DNA from: DASQDN01 sp963825845
Lineage (GTDB): Bacteria > Acidobacteriota > Terriglobia > Bryobacterales > Bryobacteraceae
Direction of reading: 5' to 3'
Assembly (NCBI GenBank): GCA_963825845.1
Contig: CAWGVL010000013.1
Coordinates: 62,001 to 126,000 of the forward strand
DNA: 64,000 bases
Shown: positions 37,101-45,032 of the stretch, piece by piece
Position numbering within the stretch: position 1 is the first letter of the stretch
How the letters are laid out: the number at the start of each line of letters is the position of its first letter
Position numbers and translations under genes: made by a program
The notes under the pieces: generated by a model
Seen by the model: only the letters and a program-made list of their open reading frames with translations
Databases searched by the model: none
Told to the model about the DNA's origin: nothing

Positions 37101-37159
37101 GTCTGTGCAGTCGCCGTCGAAACCAACGCGAAAATCACAAGGCAAGAATGTCTTTTCAT
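34046..37159 (-). CDS. TonB-dependent receptor, Oar-like, with carboxypeptidase-regulatory domain
   Basis: 1037 residues from ATG 37159 (MKRHSCLVIFALVSTATAQ signal). N-terminal CarboxypepD_reg domain (GSVTGIIIDASRARVPSVEV and FTALPPGSYRLEVAKEEF), plug region (VRQLPLDGRNFYELSLLAPG, VNGARED-ANNFLLDGV, FGRNAGGQINVVLNSGTN), then a 22-strand-size barrel ending LRAEAFNLLNRVNYDQP and a terminal Phe (LGLKLLF). Outer-membrane uptake or adhesion of large substrates is likely; acidobacteria encode dozens of these. It is convergent with the ATL gene (75 bp overlap) and divergent from the MATE pump. Confidence 0.93.
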   Translation of the reverse strand: MKRHSCLVIFALVSTATAQTWRGSVTGIIIDASRARVPSVEVTLTQDETNRKRVQRADAQGEYTFTALPPGSYRLEVAKEEFRAHSQELTLNVNESARIDVVLQPGSQGERTEVSDVVEPLKTESTSLGAVIEQRSVRQLPLDGRNFYELSLLAPGTAPAAQGSAGSVRGDFAIHVNGAREDANNFLLDGVYNGDPKLNGVGVTPPVDAIREFEVLTHTYDASFGRNAGGQINVVLNSGTNAIHGTVWEFFRNAALDETNHFAPKEETPRYQQNQFGFSIGGPVVKDRTFFFGDYEGRRTREGITRITNVPTALERAGDFSQSAFPSMDLFTQQPFPGNKIPAQRIHPIGQAIANLYPLPNRAVPGQNYISSPVLRDRTHHFDTRLDHRFSESSDFALRYSCADRLLFEPFSGAAFARVPGFGNDVERRAQNVMASETHVFTSRLINEARLGFNRVAAGAFQQNQDRSINREVGLPEPWLNSRSQGLSYISLPGYSPLGDEYNNPQHSVTNTYQIVDQATYSAGSHFLKFGGEVRVLQQNAYRDVQARGLLTFYGVSGNPVGDLLQGLPVVTGVARVDNHQSLRSESYGVFVHDVWRLTPSFTVSAGVRYEYTSPGVDVRDRANLYDVATGTLAPVGQGDMPRSGYASDRNNFAPRLGVSWKVANDTVVRAAYGIYYDQSALAPSEGLYFSPPYYDFRTFVATQQFPLFLNDPFPSNYPFPVPGSALAIQRDLRTPYLQQWNFNVQRGLGSGRVLELTYAGTKGTKLVAARDINQPRPSIAPQNLRPNPSFDDISILESRANSIYHSLQARFEQRFSRGLTALGSYTFGKSIDDASGFFASTGDPNFPQDSYNLRAERGRSNFDVRHRFSLSYSYDLPFRGSWLLRGWQTNGVWSFQTGRPFTVALHPDNDNSNTGRSVLGFGANDRPNVVRSPELDNPTEQRWFDTTAFVTPPRGTFGNAGRNIVEGPGLAVINVSLVKTTQVTERLSVQLRAEAFNLLNRVNYDQPDNYVGSPSFGAILSAGAPRRLQLGLKLLF

Positions 37160-37265
37160 AGGCAGGGAAGCAAAGGAAACGATCTCTCCACTATACCCGT
37201 CAGACGAGCACATCCGATACTGGATAGATGTCGTCCCTTGTTTCACCTGCCCACCTCGAATTCGC

Positions 37266-38588
37266 ATGAAACAACAGCTCCCAGAGATGCTGCGACTCGC
37301 CGGCCCGGTAATCCTCGCCGAACTCGGATGGATGTTCATGGGCGTCGTCGATACCATCATGGTGGGTTCGCTTGGCCCCACGGCTATCGGCGCAGTCAGC
37401 GTCGGTCATATTTTCATCGATCTGATGGCGATCGTTGGCATAGGCCTTCTGCTCGGACTCGACACTCTGGTATCGCAGTCTTTCGGCGCGGGGAATATGC
37501 GCGATTGCGATCATTCTCTCTGGCAGGGTCTGTACCTTGCGATTGTCTTCACGCCGATCGGCATGGTATCCGTGTATGCGGCGGAGCCGGTCCTGGAACT
37601 CGCGGGTGTCCAGTCAGGCGTCGTGAGCCTCGCCGTTCCTTACGCTCTGAGTCTTCAGTGGAGCTTTCCGCCCCTTCTTCTCTACGCGGCGTTCCGCAGA
37701 TACCTCCAGGGGATCTCACTCGTGCGGCCGGTTATGATCGCCCTGCTCACAGCGAACATTGTCAACGTCATAGGGAACTGGCATCTCATCCCGAACTATG
37801 GGGTGGAGGGCGCCGGCTGGGCCACCACTGCATCGCGCTTGTACATGGCTCTGTTCCTGGCGATCGTTGCGATTTGGCGCGAGCCGGCATTGTTGAGGCT
37901 CATACCGTGGCCGGACCTCGACCGCATTCGCGAATTGTTACGTCTCGGGATTCCTGCTGCCGGTCAGATTCTCCTCGAAGTCGGCGTCTTCGCAACGTCG
38001 ACTCTTCTAGCCGGACGCTTCGCGCCTGAAGCGCTCGCTGCTCACCACATCCTGCTGAACATCGCGGGTACAACATTCATGGTGCCTCTTGGGATGAGTT
38101 CCGCCGGCGCAGTAGCCGTCGGCCACGCCATAGGCCGCAAGGACCTTCACGCCGCCAGGCAATCTGGCTGGTTGGCGATCTGCCTCGGCGGTGGATTCAT
38201 GACCGTCGCCGCTATCGTGTTTCTGCTGATCCCGCGCCCGCTGATTTCGCTGTTCACCACCAACTCCGATGTGTTGAAGATCGCGATTCCGCTGCTGTCG
38301 GTTGCCGCCGTGTTCCAGATCTTTGACGGCTTGCAAGTCGTGACAACCGGAGTCCTCCGCGGCGCTGGAGATACGAGGACCCCGATGTTCGTGAACCTCA
38401 TGGGACACTGGCTACTGGGTCTGCCTACGGGCTATTTTCTCGCGTTTGTCCTTGGATATGGAGTGACAGGAATATGGTGGGGACTGTCTGTTGGATTGAT
38501 CGTAGTCGGGTGCGTTCTGCTCTTCGCCTGGTCCCGTTTGCGGCTGCGATTCTCGTCTGCGGCGCCACAGCCAGTGCACAGCTTGTAA
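37266..38588 (+). CDS. MATE-family multidrug efflux pump
   Basis: 440 residues with 12 hydrophobic segments and two related halves. I place the start at ATG 37266 (MKQQLPEMLRLAGPVILAE). Family features: GWMFMGVVDTIMVGSLGPTAIG, LDTLVSQSFGAG and the second-half GVFATSTLLAGRFAPEALAAHHILLN, plus GAVAVGHAIGRKD and GVLRGAGDTRTPM. It exports cationic compounds using Na+ or H+. The next gene starts inside its last 79 bp. Confidence 0.94.
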   Translation: MKQQLPEMLRLAGPVILAELGWMFMGVVDTIMVGSLGPTAIGAVSVGHIFIDLMAIVGIGLLLGLDTLVSQSFGAGNMRDCDHSLWQGLYLAIVFTPIGMVSVYAAEPVLELAGVQSGVVSLAVPYALSLQWSFPPLLLYAAFRRYLQGISLVRPVMIALLTANIVNVIGNWHLIPNYGVEGAGWATTASRLYMALFLAIVAIWREPALLRLIPWPDLDRIRELLRLGIPAAGQILLEVGVFATSTLLAGRFAPEALAAHHILLNIAGTTFMVPLGMSSAGAVAVGHAIGRKDLHAARQSGWLAICLGGGFMTVAAIVFLLIPRPLISLFTTNSDVLKIAIPLLSVAAVFQIFDGLQVVTTGVLRGAGDTRTPMFVNLMGHWLLGLPTGYFLAFVLGYGVTGIWWGLSVGLIVVGCVLLFAWSRLRLRFSSAAPQPVHSL

Positions 38589-40258
38589 CGAATGTTGGGG
38601 CGATCCCTCGCACGGGCAAGCCGCCCGTTGTTTTCGTTAGTGGCTACCAGAACAGTTGCAGCGGTACAACGTTTCAGGGCACGTTTGGATCGGCCGAGCA
38701 GGTTCTGCAAGGCGACGGTCGCGCTTCCGTCTTCTTCGACAACTGCAAGTACGGAGATAATCATCCTCCCATCGAAGATTTGGGAAACAAACTGGGCGAG
38801 TTCCTTCGATCACTGAAGTACGACAACGGCGAGACCGTGTCACAGGTCGACATCGTCACGCACAGCATGGGCGGGCTCATCGTCCGTAGCTATCTCGCGG
38901 GAAAGCAGACACAGGAAGGCGTGTTCACGCCGCCGGCCGATACCAAAGTTCGAAAGATCGTATTTCTCGCCACACCCCATTTCGGAACGCCGGCCACTAC
39001 GCTTCTCGGCGGGGTGGCCGGAAATGCGCAAACCGATGAGTTAAAACGCGGCAGCACGTTTTTGTTCGATCTCGCGACATGGAATCAAGGGATAGATGAC
39101 TTGCGGGGAATCGACGCGATCTCGGTTCTCGGCAATACGTCGAACTCGACAGCGGAGTTGTTAGGCATTATGAAGGCCGGCTTCGGAGATGGCGTCACAA
39201 CGCTCACGAGTGGATCGCTTGCGTTTGCCGCGGCAGAGCGAACCCGCATCATCCCGTACTGTCACACCGACGTCGCATCACCGCTTTGCAGCAATGCCAA
39301 AGGAAACATAGCGGAGATCAATTCCGCCGATCACGATTCGGCCCGCATCATTTCGTCTTTCCTCAACAACACAGCGGATTGGCGAGCCATCGGCCAGGCT
39401 GCGGAGCAGAATACGTTCCTAGCGAAACAAGCCGGCCTGCTTGTCCGCTCCAGGAATGCGAACGATCAACTTCAAACGCCGCTGTCCGTCCGGATAGGAA
39501 ACAATACACTTTCGCTTGCAGCTCAAATCGCCTACACGGAACTGGTGTCTGTCGAGCAACCGATCCAACTCTCGCTCGCTCTTCCGACGGGCGTTTCAAC
39601 TGCTACCGTCACCCTGCCCCCGGCAACAACCCGCGCCATCACCATCAAACCCGGGCCGTCCATCGACGGCATCTTCCCATCATTTGCCGCCATAACTCCG
39701 AGGTCCGTTGCACCGGGATCGCTGATTTCGATATACGGTCGAGACCTGACAGCGGCGACGGGCGATCTTGAGGTGAATGTGGCGGGCCAGCGCATGCCCG
39801 TCGGTTACGCGGGAGCCACACAGCTCAACACGCTTGTTCCGGCAAACGCGGCGGGCCTCGTCAAATTGCAGGTGAAGAACGGAGCGGGCGAACAGACCGT
39901 CAACTTGTTCGTTGAGCCGGTAGTCCCTGCCGTATTCCCATCCGCTTTGAATGCCGTAAACGGCGCGTTGATCACACAACAATCCCCGATTCATCCGGGC
40001 GAATACGTAGCCCTCTTTCTAACTGGCCTGGGAGCGACCACCCTTCGTGACGGCCTGAATTGGGCTAACGTACAACCGGAGGTGACCGTAAGTGGACAAC
40101 CTTGCACAGTGACTTTCGCTGGACGCTCGCCTGCATATGAGGGGCTTGATCAGATCAACTGCCAGATTCCCCTCACCCTGCAACCCAGTGACAACACACA
40201 GGTAGTTGTGCGTTCCGCGTCACGTCCGGCCAACGTGATTACGCTGCCGGTTCGCTAA
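38510..40258 (+). CDS. Secreted lipase/PGAP1-like hydrolase with TIGR03437-type C-terminal domain
   Basis: 582 residues from GTG 38510 (signal peptide ...LVPFAAAILVCGATASAQ); ATG 38474 is an alternative. N-terminal alpha/beta hydrolase with nucleophile elbow DIVTHSMGGLIVRSYL, preceded by PVVFVSGYQNSC; candidate Asp and His are in the following ~150 residues. The C-terminal ~200 residues begin ITPRSVAPGSLISIYGRDL and end ITLPVR with TGLGATTLRDGL between; this beta domain is the Solibacter/Bryobacter-specific TIGR03437 type. The enzyme probably cleaves external esters, and the C-terminal domain may anchor or sort it. It overlaps the MATE gene by 79 bp. Confidence 0.85.
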   Translation: MRSALRLVPFAAAILVCGATASAQLVTNVGAIPRTGKPPVVFVSGYQNSCSGTTFQGTFGSAEQVLQGDGRASVFFDNCKYGDNHPPIEDLGNKLGEFLRSLKYDNGETVSQVDIVTHSMGGLIVRSYLAGKQTQEGVFTPPADTKVRKIVFLATPHFGTPATTLLGGVAGNAQTDELKRGSTFLFDLATWNQGIDDLRGIDAISVLGNTSNSTAELLGIMKAGFGDGVTTLTSGSLAFAAAERTRIIPYCHTDVASPLCSNAKGNIAEINSADHDSARIISSFLNNTADWRAIGQAAEQNTFLAKQAGLLVRSRNANDQLQTPLSVRIGNNTLSLAAQIAYTELVSVEQPIQLSLALPTGVSTATVTLPPATTRAITIKPGPSIDGIFPSFAAITPRSVAPGSLISIYGRDLTAATGDLEVNVAGQRMPVGYAGATQLNTLVPANAAGLVKLQVKNGAGEQTVNLFVEPVVPAVFPSALNAVNGALITQQSPIHPGEYVALFLTGLGATTLRDGLNWANVQPEVTVSGQPCTVTFAGRSPAYEGLDQINCQIPLTLQPSDNTQVVVRSASRPANVITLPVR

Positions 40259-40760
40259 GCTCCAGGTCGGTGCGGCTCGCCAGGAGAATAGCGATATTCG
40301 ACATCGCGAGCAGCGCCATGAGTGCCGCCAGAATCTGAAAGGGAGCTTGGGGTAACGTCAGACCCAGAATGACGATGGCGGCGGCGAGCGTACGCTTTTG
40401 CGCATGAAGCTCGCCGCGAGCCAATTGCCCGGCTAACGACACGCAGAGCAGGCCGGGTACAAGAATCGCAAACCCGAGTACGAGCGACGCGATTTGCTCG
40501 AACTCGAGCTGAGCGGTATGACCAGCAGCGATCTGGAGCCACACGCTCCCCAGGTGCGCAGCCATCAACAATGTTGTCACGACGCCTGATACTGCCGAAA
40601 CAGCACCTGAGGCCACAGACCCTCCTCCGACCCGGTGGGCAGAGGCCCGCAGAAACAGGAGAGTCATAACTCCGGCAACGATCGAGAGCATCACAACTGG
40701 CGTCAACACGGCAACCCGCTCTACAAACACCAGGCGTAAACGCGCGACCGAAGGGGTCAT
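40239..40760 (-). CDS. Membrane protein of unknown function
   Basis: 173 residues with four predicted hydrophobic segments: ERVAVLTPVVMLSIVAGVMTLLFL, VASGAVSAVSGVVTTLLMAA, EQIASLVLGFAILVPGLLCVSLAG and RTLAAAIVILGLTLPQAPFQIL. The loops are short and the C-terminal tail is acidic. I recognise no family. It overlaps the lipase gene by 20 bp tail-to-tail and is divergent from the stress-protein gene. Confidence 0.65.
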   Translation of the reverse strand: MTPSVARLRLVFVERVAVLTPVVMLSIVAGVMTLLFLRASAHRVGGGSVASGAVSAVSGVVTTLLMAAHLGSVWLQIAAGHTAQLEFEQIASLVLGFAILVPGLLCVSLAGQLARGELHAQKRTLAAAIVILGLTLPQAPFQILAALMALLAMSNIAILLASRTDLELSEPAA

Positions 40761-40805
40761 GAAACAGCAATTTTTCTTTGGCGTCTATCTCAGAGGAGAA
40801 AAAAC

Positions 40806-41426
40806 ATGGGCCACACGTCCGTCTACGGTATTTACGCTACGCGCCAAGACGCGGAAGTCGCAATCGATTCGATGCGGGCGTCTGGCTTCAGCGCCCAGGA
40901 CATCTCGGTGCTTTTCCCTGATAACGAGGGAACAAAGGACATCGGTCATGAGAAACACACAAAAGCTCCGGAGAAGGCGACTGCGGGCGCAGCCATTGCG
41001 GGAATTGCCGGCGGAACAATCGGGTGGCTTGTTGGTATCGGAGCGCTTGCCATCCCGGGAGTCGGGCCGCTCGTTGCCGCGGGGCCAATCATGGCCGCGC
41101 TCGCGGGTCTCGGCGCTGGAAGCGTTGTTGGCGGGCTGGCCGGCGCCTTGATCGGCATGGGGATCCCGGAGTACGAAGCAAAGCGGTACGAAGGACGCAT
41201 CCGCAAAGGCGGGATCCTCCTCTCTGTCCACTGCGACAACGATCTGATGATCGGTCGCGCAAAGGAGATGTTGCGGCACACCGGAGCCGAAGATATCGCC
41301 GCTGCGGACGAGGGCAAGGTTCGCGGTCACGCACACGACACACCTATAGAGGAGCGCGCCACCATAACCGATACGCGTCGAGTGAAGCGTACGACCGAGG
41401 AGCCTCCACCGACAGAACTCCTGTAA
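40806..41426 (+). CDS. General stress protein 17M/YflT-like membrane-associated protein
   Basis: 206 residues. The N-terminal YflT-type ferredoxin-like domain is VYGIYATRQDAEVAIDSMRASGFSAQDISVLFPDN. A central Gly/Ala-rich region (AAIAGIAGGTIGWLVGIGALAIPGVGPLVAAGPIMAAL, then GLAGALIGMGIPEYEAKRYEGRI) suggests a membrane hairpin. A second half KGGILLSVHCDND-MIGRAKEMLRHTGAEDI resembles the first domain. The tail is charged and Thr/Pro-rich. Proteins of this kind are induced by stress. AGAGGAG is the ribosome site. Confidence 0.8.
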   Translation: MGHTSVYGIYATRQDAEVAIDSMRASGFSAQDISVLFPDNEGTKDIGHEKHTKAPEKATAGAAIAGIAGGTIGWLVGIGALAIPGVGPLVAAGPIMAALAGLGAGSVVGGLAGALIGMGIPEYEAKRYEGRIRKGGILLSVHCDNDLMIGRAKEMLRHTGAEDIAAADEGKVRGHAHDTPIEERATITDTRRVKRTTEEPPPTELL

Positions 41427-41550
41427 GCACGGAAAACCCGTCCTACGCTGGCACACGCTTTCTTACAGTCCGGGACTACCCGCAAGTAATCCGCGGTACC
41501 TCCGCAACTGCGCCATGATCTCGTCCGTCTAGGGCGCCGATCTCTTTTGC

Positions 41551-43284
41551 GTGTGGGCTCGAAGTGTAGCTCTTCTCAGACCTCTTCAGCGCGATTATCA
41601 AAGATATCTGGCCGGCGTCGTCATCCGTCAACTCCTGCTGGTATTGGGCGGGTTCTCACTCGTCTGGCTACTTCGCATCGCGCAGCCCGGATCGACCACT
41701 CCGATCTGGTCTCTCATTGCAGCTCTCCTTGTTTTCGATCTCGGACTCGCTGCGCTCGACCGTCTCCTGGGTCTATTCTTCGCATCACGCGTGAGTCTGC
41801 CGCTGTTCCGGCATCTCCGCGTGGCAACCCTGCAGAAGGTGCTCTCGATGCCAATGGAATGGCATCATACCCAGAACCCTGTCGAACTCGTCAGCAAGCT
41901 GAACAATGGAGCAGGCAAGGTCGTCCAGACTGCCGAAACCTTGGGTCGTGAGCTTCTCCCTGCGCTCATCCGCACAGGCCTCAGTCTTATCCCGCTGCTC
42001 TGGTTCAGCGCCTGGACGACACCGTTCGTCATCCTCGGCTTGGCTGGATTCCTCTGGGAAACAACCCGCGAAAATCACCGGCGGCAATCGCTCCGCATCA
42101 CGAGGCATGAGCAGTACGCAAAGGATTCAGGTCTGTTCACCGAGTGCACACAGAACGTCCAGGCGCTCGTTCAGTTCGGCCAAAGCGACCGTATGCTCCG
42201 GCGTTACGAGAACCTGCAAGAGGAAATCATTCGCGAAGCCGTCGCCGACATTCGCGTGTCACAGCGTTTCGGTGTCTCGCGCACAATGCTGATCTCGGCC
42301 GTTCGACGCATCTCGCAGGGCGTGTGGTTGTGGCAGTTCCAAAGCGGACGTCTCGAGGCTGCAATGGTAATGTATCTGAATTTCCTCACCGATGAGCTGA
42401 TTGGCTCGTTCAGTACGTACGCTGGAGTTCTCGACCGGCTGTACGAGGGCATCGAACCTGCCCGGACTGTCGCGAATCTGCTGAACGAGGAATCTCAGGA
42501 TCGAGTTTGCCCGGGCGGATCTCTCCGAAACGTTCCCGAGGCAGTATCCGTTGAACTGAAGAACGTCAACTTCGCGTATAGGAATGGCACGAAGGTTCTT
42601 CGCGACCTTAACCTTACCGTTGAACCCGGCACGGTGCTGGGCATTGTCGGCGGCACGGGTATTGGCAAAACGACGCTGCAGCACCTGCTCTCACGAGTCA
42701 TTGACGCCAACGACGGAGAAGTTGTCGTCGCAGGAGCCGATACCCGGCAGTGGCCGGTCCGTCAGTTACGAAGTCTGTTCATGTCTGTCTCGCAGGGCGG
42801 CGGCGTTCTGTTCTCTCATCAGACTGTGGCTGACACCGTCCGTTTCGGTCGCCATGACGCGCCGATGTTTGAGGTCATCGCAGCCGCACGATGCGCCTGC
42901 ATAGACGCCGACATCGAGCGCATGCCCGATGGTTATCACACTCTCATCGGCCCCGGCGGAGTTCACCTTTCGAAAGGTCAACAGCAACGCATCGGACTTG
43001 CCCAGGCGCTGCTCGCGTTGCAGGATCGGAAAGTACTGATTCTGGACGAATTCACCAGCGCGCTTGACTCACGCACGGAGCAACAAATCATTGTGAACAT
43101 CAAGCCGCTGTTGGAGGGCAAGACGGTCATCATCATCGCGCACCGGCTGGCCACGCTGCGGAAACTGGCGGATCGAATCATTGTTTTGGAGCACGGCCAG
43201 GTAGTCGAAGACGGGAGCCACTCGGAACTCGTCTCCAGGGACAGCCGCTACGCCGAACTGGTCCGGCTGCAGAACATCGCCTGA
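41551..43284 (+). CDS. ABC transporter half-molecule (fused membrane and ATPase domains)
   Basis: 577 residues from GTG 41551; an in-frame TAG at 41530 rules out a start upstream of that stop. The first ~330 residues hold a six-segment exporter membrane domain (for example GLSLIPLLWFSAWTTPFVILGLAGF). The ATPase begins VELKNVNFAYRNGTKVLRDLN. Walker A is GIVGGTGIGKTTLQHL, signature LSKGQQQRIGLAQALL, Walker B VLILDEFTSALD and switch IIIAHRLATLRK. The signature has Lys in place of the first Gly (LSKGQ); it may still function as homologues with variants do. It likely works as a homodimeric exporter of a hydrophobic compound; the neighbours give no hint of the substrate. Confidence 0.9.
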   Translation: MWARSVALLRPLQRDYQRYLAGVVIRQLLLVLGGFSLVWLLRIAQPGSTTPIWSLIAALLVFDLGLAALDRLLGLFFASRVSLPLFRHLRVATLQKVLSMPMEWHHTQNPVELVSKLNNGAGKVVQTAETLGRELLPALIRTGLSLIPLLWFSAWTTPFVILGLAGFLWETTRENHRRQSLRITRHEQYAKDSGLFTECTQNVQALVQFGQSDRMLRRYENLQEEIIREAVADIRVSQRFGVSRTMLISAVRRISQGVWLWQFQSGRLEAAMVMYLNFLTDELIGSFSTYAGVLDRLYEGIEPARTVANLLNEESQDRVCPGGSLRNVPEAVSVELKNVNFAYRNGTKVLRDLNLTVEPGTVLGIVGGTGIGKTTLQHLLSRVIDANDGEVVVAGADTRQWPVRQLRSLFMSVSQGGGVLFSHQTVADTVRFGRHDAPMFEVIAAARCACIDADIERMPDGYHTLIGPGGVHLSKGQQQRIGLAQALLALQDRKVLILDEFTSALDSRTEQQIIVNIKPLLEGKTVIIIAHRLATLRKLADRIIVLEHGQVVEDGSHSELVSRDSRYAELVRLQNIA

Positions 43285-43291
43285 CGCCCGG

Positions 43292-44710
43292 TTATAATAG
43301 TTTGCCTCTCAAGACCACGCTCGCTACCGAAAAATAAATCACCAAACCGGTCACGTCCACGAGCGTCGCAACAAACGGAGCCGAAGCGCTCGCCGGATCA
43401 AGGCCGGCTCGGCGTAAAACGAATGGCAGCATAGATCCTGCGACAGTGCCAAAGAGAACGACTCCCATCAGACTCAGGGCCACTGTCACCCCGACGGCAA
43501 GGAAGTGCTCACCGTATGACTTCCACATCGCCTGCCACAGCAGAATTCGCGATAACCCGATCACCGCCAACACCGCCCCGAGCACGAGTCCTGTCGATAG
43601 CTCCCGGCGAACAACGCGCCACCAATCACGCAGGCGCACTTCACCAACTGCCATAGCCCGGATTACGAGCGTCGTCGCTTGAGAGCCTGAATTTCCACCG
43701 CTGCTGATGATCAGCGGAACAAACAGCGCGAGTACGACTGCACTTGCGATCTCTTGCTCATAGAAACCCATCGCGGTCGCAGTCAACATCTCCCCGACGA
43801 AGAGAACAGCCAGCCATCCAGCCCGCTTTTTCACCATCCGCCAGAACTTGATCTGAAGGTACGGGGCGTCCAAAGCCTCCATTCCGCCGACCTTCTGAAT
43901 GTCTTCGCTTGCTTCTTCCTGAACAACATCGACGATGTCGTCCACGGTGACGATGCCCTGCATGCGCCCATGCTCGTCGACGATAGGAATGGCTAACAGA
44001 TGATACGTGCTGAACATTCGTGCAAGCGCTTCCTGGTCCATCTGATCGGTTGCGGATACAAATTCCGCACGCATCACATCACGGACCAGTTTCATCCGAT
44101 CGGCGGCGAACAGATCTCGAAACGTCACAACGCCAAGAAGCCGTTGTGACTCGTCCAGAGCATAGGCATAGTAGATTGTTTCGACCTGACTCGCTTGCCT
44201 TCGGAGATAGGTAATGGCTTCATCAACCGTCATATCTGCACGAACTCGCGCAAATCGCGGGCTCATCAACCCGCCTGCCGCATCTTCCTTATAGGCAAGC
44301 AAAGCACTGACTTCTCGACGGCCTACTTCATCCAGAAGCTCCATTAATTCGCTGCGCGATTCTTCCGGAGCAAGCTGTAAAACATCCGCCGCGTCATCAG
44401 GAGCGAGAAGGCGCAACCATACCCGCCTCGCCGCGGAAGGAAGGGCCATGAGCAATTCCGCCTGATCACGAGTAGTTAGTTCGAGGAAGAAATCATCCGC
44501 CAGATGCCGAGGCAGCGCCTCAAAGGCTTCCACACGCTCCCTGAGCGATAAGTCGCTCCATTGCTGCAGCAGGTATTCGACGGGCTGCTCGATCTGATCA
44601 ATCGTCAAGATCACCCCCTCCGTACCAGTTGACTCGAGTTCCAGCCTCGCGGCTACAGCGCCGGTCATCGCTCCCCGGGACGCGAGCCCCTCAGTCTGAT
44701 CCGTCATCAT
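43292..44710 (-). CDS. mgtE: Magnesium transporter MgtE
   Basis: 472 residues from ATG 44710 (ATGATG preceded by AGGAGAAG). MgtE N-terminal superhelical domain (EYLLQQWSDLSLRERVEAFEALP and LAPDDAADVLQLAPEE), then two CBS domains (MSPRFARVRADMTVDEAITYL and RDVMRAEFVSATDQMDQEALARMF), then a membrane domain with the pore-region sequence LFVPLIISSGGNSGSQATTL and VLFGTVAGSMLPFVLRRAGLDPA. CBS/N domains close the pore at high internal Mg2+. It imports Mg2+ (and Co2+). Convergent with the ABC transporter gene. Confidence 0.96.
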   Translation of the reverse strand: MMTDQTEGLASRGAMTGAVAARLELESTGTEGVILTIDQIEQPVEYLLQQWSDLSLRERVEAFEALPRHLADDFFLELTTRDQAELLMALPSAARRVWLRLLAPDDAADVLQLAPEESRSELMELLDEVGRREVSALLAYKEDAAGGLMSPRFARVRADMTVDEAITYLRRQASQVETIYYAYALDESQRLLGVVTFRDLFAADRMKLVRDVMRAEFVSATDQMDQEALARMFSTYHLLAIPIVDEHGRMQGIVTVDDIVDVVQEEASEDIQKVGGMEALDAPYLQIKFWRMVKKRAGWLAVLFVGEMLTATAMGFYEQEIASAVVLALFVPLIISSGGNSGSQATTLVIRAMAVGEVRLRDWWRVVRRELSTGLVLGAVLAVIGLSRILLWQAMWKSYGEHFLAVGVTVALSLMGVVLFGTVAGSMLPFVLRRAGLDPASASAPFVATLVDVTGLVIYFSVASVVLRGKLL

Positions 44711-45032
44711 CTTCTCCTGTTCTGCTATGCGAACGCACACTGCGCCAGGAATGTCGAGTGGAGGAGGAGTGTGTCGCTCATCGCTCGATCCCACAGCAAT
44801 TCGTGGAAGGAGCGGCTGTTAAAGCGACAACGGGAGGGCTATCGGATTACAGTCGGAACTTCCACAATAGAATGGCCGCCCGTACTGGGAGGCTGATCGT
44901 GTTGTTGTTCCATGTACTTTCTGGAAGGGGCGACGTACCAGCTGGACTGGCAACGAATTAGCGCTTCCATTTCCAAGGTATCGTCCGGCGTGGAATGCTG
45001 TCAATCGTCTTTTGCGGAAACTATCGCAGAAA
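44711..45032. other. Gap of about 320 bp without recognisable genes
   Basis: This lies between mgtE (reading left) and the end of the PQQ-like gene (reading left). Short frames exist on both strands but none resembles a known family or has a good ribosome site. I looked for an M-box-like Mg2+ riboswitch in the leader of mgtE and saw no convincing match. Confidence 0.4.

Noticed and set aside
44711..45032. Mg2+-sensing M-box riboswitch in the mgtE leader
   Set aside because: I looked for the conserved M-box loops upstream of mgtE and found no convincing match; the leader also seems short.
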